Below, in pieces: positions 1 through 5,659 of a DNA stretch of 6,006 nucleotides. A program made the translations under genes and the position numbers. The stretch spans positions 1 to 6,006 of the forward strand of contig CALMNY010000348.1 of assembly GCA_937872125.1 (NCBI GenBank), given 5' to 3'. The DNA comes from an uncultured Candidatus Competibacteraceae bacterium (lineage in GTDB: Bacteria > Pseudomonadota > Gammaproteobacteria > Competibacterales > Competibacteraceae). The notes under the pieces were generated by a model, which did no database searches, was not told the DNA's origin, and saw only the letters and a program-made list of their open reading frames with translations. Position 1 is the stretch's first letter. Each line of letters starts with the position of its first letter.

Positions 1-660
1 GGGCTGGGTCTGCCGGTGATCCTGGCGCGCGAAGATCCCCGCGACGCCTTTGTTTCCCGCCATTACGCCCATCCTGACGCCCTGCCCGCCCATGCGCGGG
101 TGGGCACGTCCAGCCTGCGCCGGCAATGCCAACTCGCCGCCCGTTACCCCGGCTGGGAAATTCGCAGTCTGCGCGGCAACGTCGGCAGCCGGCTGGCGAA
201 ACTGGACGCCGGCGAATTCGACGCCATCCTCCTCGCCGCCGCCGGCCTCAAGCGCCTGGGATTGGAAGAACGCATCACCCTGGCGCTGGCGCCGGAATTC
301 AGCCTGCCCGCCATCGGCCAGGGCGCGATTGGGGTGGAGTGCCGGCTGGACGACGCGCGGACGCGGGAACTGATCGCCGTGCTCAACGATCCCGCCACTC
401 AGGTTCGGGTTAAGGCGGAACGGGCCTTCAACGCCCGTCTGCAAGGGGGCTGTCAGGTGCCGATTGCGGGCCACGCACTGCTGGACCATGACCAACTCTG
501 GCTGCGCGGCCTGGTCGGCGAACCTGACGGCAGCCGAATCGTCGCCGGCGAAATTCGCGGTCCAGCGGCGGAGGCTGAGACCCTCGGCGCGGCGCTGGCC
601 GAAGAACTGCTTGAACGCGGCGCCGATACCATTTTGCGGCGACTGCTCGCCACCTCCTGA
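1..660 (+). CDS. hemC: Hydroxymethylbilane synthase (porphobilinogen deaminase), 5'-truncated by the window edge
   Basis: The frame is open from base 1 to the TGA at 658-660, giving 219 residues of a protein usually about 310 long, so roughly 90 N-terminal residues lie upstream. The enzyme joins four porphobilinogen molecules into linear hydroxymethylbilane in the cytosol. Visible family motifs, numbered within the fragment, are REDPRDAF (10-17), [11 protein letters not shown] (35-45), LRGNVGSRL (57-65), the [15 protein letters not shown] stretch (74-88) and [13 protein letters not shown] (103-115). The arginines of SLRR and RGN..SR are those the family uses to bind the carboxylates of cofactor and substrate. 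GGCQVPI (149-155) carries Cys151, the expected thioether attachment site of the dipyrromethane cofactor. All key residues visible are intact. The GTG at base 16 is internal to the conserved region and is not the start. hemD follows after 12 bp, as in the standard hemCDXY operon. Confidence 0.97.
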   Translation, partial: GLGLPVILAREDPRDAFVSRHYAHPDALPAHARVGTSSLRRQCQLAARYPGWEIRSLRGNVGSRLAKLDAGEFDAILLAAAGLKRLGLEERITLALAPEFSLPAIGQGAIGVECRLDDARTRELIAVLNDPATQVRVKAERAFNARLQGGCQVPIAGHALLDHDQLWLRGLVGEPDGSRIVAGEIRGPAAEAETLGAALAEELLERGADTILRRLLATS

Positions 661-672
661 ACGGTCGTATTC

Positions 673-1461
673 ATGTCTGGCGCTCTCAACGGCCTCGGCG
701 TGCTGATCACCCGACCAGAACACCAGGCCGGTCCACTTTGCCAGCGGATCGAACAGCACGGCGGCGTCACCATCCGCTGTCCGACCCTGGTCATCCGCGA
801 GCCGCGCAACTGGGCGCCGGCGCTGGCTCTGTTCGACCGGCTGGCCGAGTACGACCTGGCCATTTTCACCAGCGCCAACGCCGTAGATCGCGCCATGCCC
901 CCAATTCGGGAACGCGGCGGCTTTCCACCTCGATTGGAAATCGCCGCTATCGGCCAGGCCACGGCGCGGGCGCTGGCCCATCACGGCATTGATCGCTGTC
1001 TGCAACCCAAGGCGGGTTTCACCAGTGAAGCACTGCTGGCCCTGCCCCGCTTCCAGCAGGTGACCGGTCAAAATATCGTCATCGTGCGCGGCGAGGGCGG
1101 CCGGGAACTGCTGGCCGAAACCCTGACCGAACGCGGCGCACGGATCGCCCGCGCTGAGGTTTACCGGCGCGAACGGCCCACCCTGGATACCGCCGCCCTT
1201 CTCGAACGCTGGGCGCGCGGTGAAATCGGGGCGGTGGCGGTCACCAGCGCCGAGAGCCTGCTGAATCTTTTTGATATGCTAGGCATTGACGGGCAAGATT
1301 ATCTGTGTAAAACGCCCCTGATCGTGGTCAGCGCCCGAATCCAGCAAACCGCCGCGGATCTGGGTTGCAGCCGGTTCCAGCTCGCCCGGGACGCCAGCGA
1401 TGACGCCATCCTCGCCGCGCTGCTCGGTCTGACCGCCACTTCTCCTTCATCCGTTCGGTAA
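673..1461 (+). CDS. hemD: Uroporphyrinogen-III synthase
   Basis: This 262-residue protein is close to the usual length of about 250. HemD closes hydroxymethylbilane into uroporphyrinogen III with inversion of ring D, directly after HemC. The family is poorly conserved, but its landmarks are present: ITRP (12-15) at the first strand, the FTSANAV stretch (65-71), AIGQATARAL (92-101), GFTSEALLAL (115-124), RGEGGRELLAETL (139-151), EVYRRERP (162-169) and VTSAESLLNL (190-199). Tyr164 is in the position of the conserved, catalytically implicated tyrosine. The layout matches the two-lobed HemD4 fold with the active site between lobes. The ATG at 673 is 12 bp after the hemC stop and is the only sensible start before ITRP. 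It lacks an obvious Shine-Dalgarno sequence, so translation probably depends on ribosomes finishing hemC. Confidence 0.95.
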   Translation: MSGALNGLGVLITRPEHQAGPLCQRIEQHGGVTIRCPTLVIREPRNWAPALALFDRLAEYDLAIFTSANAVDRAMPPIRERGGFPPRLEIAAIGQATARALAHHGIDRCLQPKAGFTSEALLALPRFQQVTGQNIVIVRGEGGRELLAETLTERGARIARAEVYRRERPTLDTAALLERWARGEIGAVAVTSAESLLNLFDMLGIDGQDYLCKTPLIVVSARIQQTAADLGCSRFQLARDASDDAILAALLGLTATSPSSVR

Positions 1462-1467
1462 CGCGAC

Positions 1468-2937
1468 ATGACAGACCAGACATCGGATAACAACGACAAG
1501 GCCAAAGCCGCATCGGCCACCAAGGCTGCGCCCGCGACCACCGCTCCCCCCAGCAAATCACTTCAACCCGACGCCGCGCACCCCCAGCCAACCTCGATCG
1601 CAGCGCCCGCGCCCCAGTCCAAGAGTGGCCGGGGACTGGCGGGATTGGCCATCCTCCTGGCTCTGGGCGCCGGCGGCGGTAGCGGCTACCTGTGGCATCT
1701 CTGGCAACAGGACCAGGCCGCCCAGGCCAGCCGGCTGGACCAGGCTATCAAACAGGCTATTGCTCAGCGCGATCCTGAATTTCAGGCGCTCAAGGCCCAA
1801 GTCCAGCAACTACAAGGGCTGAAAGCCGGAATTGATCAGGCGCGCACCGACAGCCAGACGGTTAAGGAGCAACAACTGGGCCTGGCCGGCGACCTTCAGC
1901 CGCTAAAAAACGCCATGGAACTGCACAAGGGCGAGAATGAAATCATCAAGGGAGAAATGAAGCTGCTGCGGGAAAGCCATGACGCTCACAAGACCTCGGT
2001 ACAAAAGCAAAACGACGAACTCGGCGCACAGTTGAAGGATTATGAAAATGGCCTGGCGAAGCAGAACGAACAACTGCAAAACCTGAAGCTGGGCCAGACC
2101 GGCCTGACCGAACAACTGGAAATCGTCAAGACCCTGGTGGCCAAGGGTGGCGATGTCAACGCTTTTCCGCTCGCGGAAGTGGATTATCTGTTGCGGCTGG
2201 CCGATACCAAGCTGAAGCTGGAGCGCAACGTCCCTGCCGCCCGGCTGGCGCTGGAGGTGGCCCAGCAACGGCTCAAGGCGGTCAACGAAAGCGCCATGGC
2301 CTCGGTGCAAACCATGCTCGGCGAGACCATCGCCAGTCTGCGCGGCGTGAAATTGCCCGATCTGTCCGCCCTAGCCCGCAAGGTCGCCGAGATGCAGAAG
2401 GAAATCAGCGGCCTGCCTTTGCGAATCACCTCCGGGGTGCCAGACATCAAGAACCGGGTCAAGCCCGCCGCCACCGCCACCGTCAGTACCGACGCCGACC
2501 GCTCCTGGTGGGATCGCGGCACCGAAGCGGTCTGGAATCAGTTCAAGGACATCGTAGTAATCCGCCGCGTGCGCAGCGATGCACCACCACTGATCGCCAT
2601 GGAAGAAGAGTTTTTCTTGCGCCAGAACCTGCGGCTGGGACTGGAAAGCCTGCGGACGGCGCTGCTGCGTGGCGATGCCGAGGCCTACCGGGATTCTTAC
2701 GATCTGGTCGACCAGTGGACTCAGAAGTATTTCGATACCGAGGACAAGCAGGTCGCCGCGTTCGCCGCTCAACTGAAAGCGTTGCAAACCATCGAGTTCA
2801 ATCCCTACATCCCGGATTTGACTGGTCTCAACCAAGCGTTCAGTGAAGCCATGGCCCACCGGCACCCGATCCGCACCCTCGGCAAAACCCCGGAGGCGCC
2901 AGCCGAAACGGTGGCGAACGAGGGGGCAAAACCATGA
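1468..2937 (+). CDS. hemX: HemX family inner-membrane protein with long coiled coil
   Basis: This is a 489-residue protein, clearly longer than E. coli HemX (about 390). Residues 1-52 are an Ala/Pro/Lys/Thr-rich, probably disordered and cytoplasmic tail. Residues about 57-79 form one transmembrane helix (GLAILLALGAGGGSGYLWHLW). Residues about 82-226 are Gln/Glu/Lys/Leu-rich with heptad-like spacing and should form a coiled coil. The C-terminal part carries the HemX signature: AEVDYLLRLADTKLKLERNV (236-255), the SWWDRGTEAVW stretch (346-356), then MEEEFFLRQNLRLGLES (378-394) with ALLRGD (398-403). Charge distribution suggests a cytoplasmic N-terminus and a periplasmic C-terminal domain. HemX has often been annotated as uroporphyrinogen-III C-methyltransferase. 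Nothing here resembles a SAM-binding tetrapyrrole methylase, so that name should not be used. Its role in heme synthesis is not firmly established. It starts 6 bp after hemD without a clear ribosome site, and overlaps hemY by 4 bp. Confidence 0.93.
   Translation: MTDQTSDNNDKAKAASATKAAPATTAPPSKSLQPDAAHPQPTSIAAPAPQSKSGRGLAGLAILLALGAGGGSGYLWHLWQQDQAAQASRLDQAIKQAIAQRDPEFQALKAQVQQLQGLKAGIDQARTDSQTVKEQQLGLAGDLQPLKNAMELHKGENEIIKGEMKLLRESHDAHKTSVQKQNDELGAQLKDYENGLAKQNEQLQNLKLGQTGLTEQLEIVKTLVAKGGDVNAFPLAEVDYLLRLADTKLKLERNVPAARLALEVAQQRLKAVNESAMASVQTMLGETIASLRGVKLPDLSALARKVAEMQKEISGLPLRITSGVPDIKNRVKPAATATVSTDADRSWWDRGTEAVWNQFKDIVVIRRVRSDAPPLIAMEEEFFLRQNLRLGLESLRTALLRGDAEAYRDSYDLVDQWTQKYFDTEDKQVAAFAAQLKALQTIEFNPYIPDLTGLNQAFSEAMAHRHPIRTLGKTPEAPAETVANEGAKP
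2920..2926 (+). promoter_or_regulatory. Ribosome binding site of hemY
   Basis: The purine run GAGGGGG lies inside the end of hemX and is separated from the hemY ATG (2934-2936) by 7 bases (CAAAACC), a normal spacing. It supports ATG 2934 as the true start and would let hemY be translated both independently and by coupling through the ATGA stop/start overlap. It is the clearest ribosome site in the hem operon; hemD and hemX lack one of comparable strength. Confidence 0.7.
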
Positions 2938-4217
2938 AACTGCTGATTGGTATCATCATTACGTTATTCGTCTCGGTCTGGATGGCGCTGGCGCTGCGCC
3001 AGGACCCCGGCTATGCGATGTTCAGTATCGGCCAATGGACTGTCGAAACCAGTTTTGCGTTCCTGATGCTGGTGCTGACGGCCGTGTTCGTCGCGTTCTA
3101 CTTCCTGGTTCGGCTGGCGATCCGCTTGTGGCATACCCCCAGCCAGACCCTGGCGGCCCACCAGCGGCGGCTGCAACGCAAAGCGCGGCGGCTGTTCAAT
3201 CTGGGCAGCCGGCAACTGGCGGCTGGTCAGTGGGCGGCAGCGGAGAAAACCCTGCTCAAAAGCGCCGCGCACAGCGAAACACCGGCGCTGGACTATCTGA
3301 GCGCGGCGCGGGCCGTCCATCACCTCAGCGACGTCAAATGGCGGCGCGACCTGCACCTGCGCAAGGCCGAAGAATCGCCGGACGCCGACAAACTGACCGT
3401 GCAACTGACCCGGGTGGAATTCCTGCTGGACGACCAGCAGGCTGAACAAGCCCGCCCCGTCCTGGAATCCCTGCGCACCCTCAACCCGCGTCATCCGGGC
3501 GTATTGCTGTGGTTGACCCGCTGTTACCGGCAACTGGGCGCCTGGGAGCCATTGCAACAGCTATTGCCCGAGTTGCAGAAACAGAAGGTATTTGGCCCGG
3601 AATCCTTCGCCGACATTGAGCGCGAAACCTACCACGCCCGGCTGCAAAGCGTCGCCGCCGGCGGTTCACTGGAACAACTGCGGGCCTTGTGGAAGCAGGC
3701 GCCCGCTTCGGTGCGCGAGGGCAACGAGGCGCTATTGGTGGATTACGCTACCGCCCTGTGCGAGTTCGACGCCTTCGATGACGCCGAGGCACTGCTGCGC
3801 GAGGCGATCAATCGGCGCTGGAGTACGAAGCTGGTCGTGGGTTATGGAATGCTGGGACGCGGCAATGCCGCCGCGCAACTGGCGGCGGCCGAAAACTGGC
3901 TGGCGCAGCATGGGGATGATCCGCATCTGTTGCTGACACTGGGGCGACTCGCCAAACGCTGTCAGCAACCCGCCAAGGCGCGGAATTATCTGGAGCGCAG
4001 CATTCAACTCATGCCGACGCCAGACGCCTATCAGGAACTGGGCGAACTGCTGGAATCGCTGCACGAACTGACCTACGCAGGCCAGTGCTTCCACGCCGGA
4101 CTGCGGCTGCTGGTCGGAAAACCCCAGGAACAACAGGGCGTCACCCTGCCCGCCGCCGAAGCGGCGCAGCAACTTCAAGGCCCGGTCCCATCGCCCGCGC
4201 CGGCGGTATCCGGTTGA
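2934..4217 (+). CDS. hemY: HemY family membrane protein with TPR-like domain
   Basis: This is a 427-residue protein, near the E. coli HemY length of about 400. Two hydrophobic helices are evident at about 3-21 and 42-64, joined by a short loop with the family-typical DPGY (24-27) and ending in IGQWTVETS (32-40). A strongly basic segment (74-87, with RR, RKARR) follows the second helix, so by the positive-inside rule both termini should face the cytoplasm. Residues about 88-395 are a run of helical pairs resembling tetratricopeptide repeats, for example GSRQLAAGQWAAAEKTLLKSA (91-111) and LGRLAKRCQQPAKARNYLERSIQLMP (336-361). The tail (about 396-427) is Ala/Pro/Gln-rich and poorly conserved. 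This protein is unrelated to Bacillus subtilis HemY (a protoporphyrinogen oxidase) despite the shared symbol. Its function is probably as a scaffold or interaction partner in late heme synthesis, an inference from operon position and TPR content. It starts in the ATGA overlap with hemX. Confidence 0.93.
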   Translation: MKLLIGIIITLFVSVWMALALRQDPGYAMFSIGQWTVETSFAFLMLVLTAVFVAFYFLVRLAIRLWHTPSQTLAAHQRRLQRKARRLFNLGSRQLAAGQWAAAEKTLLKSAAHSETPALDYLSAARAVHHLSDVKWRRDLHLRKAEESPDADKLTVQLTRVEFLLDDQQAEQARPVLESLRTLNPRHPGVLLWLTRCYRQLGAWEPLQQLLPELQKQKVFGPESFADIERETYHARLQSVAAGGSLEQLRALWKQAPASVREGNEALLVDYATALCEFDAFDDAEALLREAINRRWSTKLVVGYGMLGRGNAAAQLAAAENWLAQHGDDPHLLLTLGRLAKRCQQPAKARNYLERSIQLMPTPDAYQELGELLESLHELTYAGQCFHAGLRLLVGKPQEQQGVTLPAAEAAQQLQGPVPSPAPAVSG

Positions 4218-4228
4218 TTCAGACCCCC

Positions 4229-4248
4229 AGCGGCGAGGGAACGCCGCT
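4229..4248. terminator. GC-rich hairpin between convergent operons, possible bidirectional terminator
   Basis: AGCGGCG (4229-4235) and CGCCGCT (4242-4248) form a perfect 7-bp stem around the 6-base loop AGGGAA. It lies almost wholly in the 30-bp gap between the hemY stop and the mtnP stop, and its right arm touches the last base of the mtnP TAA. Neither side has a proper T-tract (the plus side reads TATGCACC, the minus side CTGGGGGT), so it is not a textbook intrinsic terminator. It may pause polymerase, protect the 3' ends of both transcripts, or act with Rho. The position between tail-to-tail genes is the main argument for a role in termination. Confidence 0.45.
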
Positions 4249-5030
4249 TATGCACCGTCTGTCTGTCCGGTGGCGGTCGCTTCGTCCAGCAGGGGTATAA
4301 CGCGCGCCAGCAGCGTTTTGACCCGGCCCATGCCTTCGAGCAAATTCCGCTCGATTTCGGCCATAGTGATCGTCACTCCCGGAATCTTGCCGGCCGCCCG
4401 GTTGGCGACCACCGCGCAGGTGGCGTACCGCAGCCCAAGTTCTCGCGCCAAGGCCGCTTCCGGCATCCCAGTCATCCCGACGATATCGCAACCATCCCGC
4501 TCCATCCGCCGGATTTCTGCCGCTGTTTCCAACCGGGGTCCCTGAGCCGCCGCGTAGGTGCAGGATTCGCGGGCGTCGAAATTCAGCGCGCGAGCGGCCT
4601 GGATCAGCCGTTCCCGCAACGCGCCGCAGTACGGTTCAGTAAAGTCAATATGGGTGACCTGGGTGAGGTTGTCCTCGAAGAACGTGCCATGCCGCCCCCA
4701 GGTGTAATCTATGATCTGATCCGGAAACGCCAGGACGCCCGGTTCCATATCGTCCCGAATGCCGCCCACCGCCGCGACCGCAATCACCTGTTTCACGCCA
4801 AGCCGGTGCAACGCCCAGAGATTGGCCCGGTAGTTGATCTTATGCGGCGGGAGCGTGTGATCCAGGCCGTGCCGGGCCAGGAATACGACGACCCGGCCGT
4901 TCAGTTCGCCATAAATCAGCGGACTGGATGGCTCGCCGTAGGGCGTAGACCCGGCTTCCTGATGGGTGATGGTCAGGGTATCCAGACGGGTGAGGCCGGT
5001 GCCTCCGATGATGGCGACGGCAGGAGTCAT
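4248..5030 (-). CDS. mtnP: S-methyl-5'-thioinosine/thioadenosine phosphorylase (MTAP family, predicted MTIP type)
   Basis: This is a 260-residue protein of the PNP/MTAP phosphorylase family, which cleaves methylthio-nucleosides with phosphate to a purine base and 5-methylthioribose-1-phosphate. Motifs are IIGGTGL (7-13, phosphate loop), FLARHG (50-55), PPHKINYRANLWAL (61-74), AVGGI (87-91), GPRLET (164-169) and DIVGMTGMPEAALARE (182-197). It strongly resembles the Pseudomonas aeruginosa methylthioinosine phosphorylase as I recall that sequence. In human MTAP, two aspartates (Asp220, Asp222) recognise adenine. Here the corresponding stretch is VVANRAAGK, with Asn210 in the first position and Ala212 in the second, which predicts a 6-oxopurine (methylthioinosine) preference. 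I chose ATG 5028-5030 because GGTG then falls at the usual distance from the N-terminus. A TTG at 5067-5069 overlapping the hpt stop would add 13 non-conserved residues. The ribosome site (GAGAAG, 5039-5044 region) is modest. It is cytosolic, and last in the operon, 35 bp after hpt. Confidence 0.92.
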   Translation of the reverse strand: MTPAVAIIGGTGLTRLDTLTITHQEAGSTPYGEPSSPLIYGELNGRVVVFLARHGLDHTLPPHKINYRANLWALHRLGVKQVIAVAAVGGIRDDMEPGVLAFPDQIIDYTWGRHGTFFEDNLTQVTHIDFTEPYCGALRERLIQAARALNFDARESCTYAAAQGPRLETAAEIRRMERDGCDIVGMTGMPEAALARELGLRYATCAVVANRAAGKIPGVTITMAEIERNLLEGMGRVKTLLARVIPLLDEATATGQTDGA

Positions 5031-5065
5031 GGTGGAGCTTCTCACAAACGGCAGTTGCCGGATTT

Positions 5066-5620
5066 TCAATCGCGGATGGCGTAGATGGCTGGCAATTGCC
5101 GCCAGTATTCCTGGTAGTCCATGCCGCAGCCGAACACGTAACGATCCGGAACTTCCAAACCCACAAAATCCACTGTGAGTCCTGGAGCCTTGCGGTCATG
5201 CCGCTTATTGACCAGCACGGCGCTATAGACCGCCGCCGCGCCTTGCTGGCGCACCTCATCCAGAATCGCTTCAAGCGTATCGCCCTCGTCGAAAATGTCG
5301 TCCACTACCAGTACCGTCCGCCCAGTCACCGCTGGCCGGGGATGGGCAATCCAGTCAATCTCGCCGCCGCGCGTGCCGCTGCGATAACGGGTGGCGTGCA
5401 GATAACCGACGTGCAGCGGAAACCGCAGCCGCGCCAGCAACCGCGCGGTGGTAATGAACGCGCCGTTCATTACCATCAACACCAACGGATCGCAGCCTTC
5501 CAGCCGGGCGGTGATCGCGGCGGCCATTTGATCCAGAGCAGCCTCGATCTGATCGGGCGCGCAGAGCAACTCGGCCTCGCGTAACACGGCGAGCGCTTGT
5601 TCGGCGGTAATGCGGGACAT
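5066..5620 (-). CDS. hpt: Hypoxanthine-guanine phosphoribosyltransferase
   Basis: This 184-residue type I phosphoribosyltransferase has the usual length for bacterial HPRT. It transfers ribose-5-phosphate from PRPP to hypoxanthine or guanine, yielding IMP or GMP in the cytosol. Visible elements are LVLMVMNGAFITTARL (46-61), matching the loop region that contacts pyrophosphate, the PRPP-binding signature VLVVDDIFDEGDTL (103-116) with the paired acidic residues Asp107-Asp108, LVNKRHDRKAPG (136-147) with the base-contacting lysine position Lys139, and DFVGLEVPDRYVFGCGMDYQEYWRQLPAIYAI (151-182), which holds the conserved PDxxVxGxGxDY pattern. The PRPP loop reads DEGDTL instead of the common DTGxTL; I believe DEGxTL is usual in one gammaproteobacterial subfamily. 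The ATG at 5618-5620 has a good ribosome site 6 bases upstream. Upstream nagZ ends 39 bp away. Downstream mtnP would supply its substrate hypoxanthine. Confidence 0.94.
   Translation of the reverse strand: MSRITAEQALAVLREAELLCAPDQIEAALDQMAAAITARLEGCDPLVLMVMNGAFITTARLLARLRFPLHVGYLHATRYRSGTRGGEIDWIAHPRPAVTGRTVLVVDDIFDEGDTLEAILDEVRQQGAAAVYSAVLVNKRHDRKAPGLTVDFVGLEVPDRYVFGCGMDYQEYWRQLPAIYAIRD
5449..5475. repeat. Perfect 12-bp inverted repeat with 3-nt spacer inside hpt
   Basis: The arms TGGTAATGAACG (5449-5460) and CGTTCATTACCA (5464-5475) are exact reverse complements around the spacer CGC (5461-5463). A G-C match one step beyond a mismatch (5447/5477) hints at a slightly longer imperfect symmetry. 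It lies in the hpt coding sequence over the codons for MVMNGAFITT, so part of it is constrained by a conserved protein motif. In the mRNA it could fold into a stable hairpin about 145-170 nt after the start codon. Whether it has a function (operator-like site, mRNA structure) is unknown. Confidence 0.6.
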
Positions 5621-5626
5621 GGGGAA

Positions 5627-5632
5627 CTCCAG
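5627..5632 (-). promoter_or_regulatory. Ribosome binding site of hpt
   Basis: On the minus strand CTGGAG contains the core GGAG, followed by the 6-base spacer TTCCCC and the ATG at 5618-5620. This is the best-placed ribosome site on the minus strand of the window and supports the assigned hpt start. It sits in the 39-bp gap between nagZ and hpt, which otherwise shows no convincing promoter or terminator, consistent with readthrough from nagZ. Confidence 0.7.
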
Positions 5633-5659
5633 AAGCAGGGATCAGCCGGGTTTTCGCCC

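Noticed and set aside
453..962. 169-codon minus-strand frame across hemC and hemD
   Set aside because: The Ser/Arg-rich product is opposite two confident genes and spans their junction without any start signal. It is a shadow frame.
1468..2937. Annotation of HemX as uroporphyrinogen-III C-methyltransferase
   Set aside because: There is no SAM-binding tetrapyrrole methylase motif. The protein is a membrane-anchored coiled-coil protein, and the name is an inherited misannotation.
2843..3445. 200-codon plus-strand frame overlapping the end of hemX and start of hemY
   Set aside because: It is out of frame with hemY, whose start is fixed by a ribosome site and ATGA overlap. Its product is Arg/Gly/Pro/Ala-rich and resembles no family, so it is a shadow frame.
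2964..3557. Long open frame (197 codons) on the minus strand opposite hemY
   Set aside because: It is antisense to a clearly conserved gene, has Gln/Arg/Pro-rich low-complexity composition and no recognisable domain. Long antisense frames are common in GC-rich DNA.
4151..4166. CGCCGC-CGAA-GCGGCG hairpin near the 3' end of hemY
   Set aside because: It is only a 6-bp stem made of Ala codons (AAEAA) in coding sequence. This is expected from GC-rich codon use and lacks a T-tract.
5031..5069. TTG start for mtnP overlapping the hpt stop (TTGA)
   Set aside because: It would give a coupled start, but the 13 added residues lie outside the family's conserved N-terminus, and the ATG at 5030 places the GGTG loop where homologues have it.
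5091..5100. Palindrome GGCAATTGCC near the hpt 3' end
   Set aside because: A 10-bp palindrome is short, lies in coding sequence for the conserved RQLPAI segment, and has no partner copy or context suggesting an operator.
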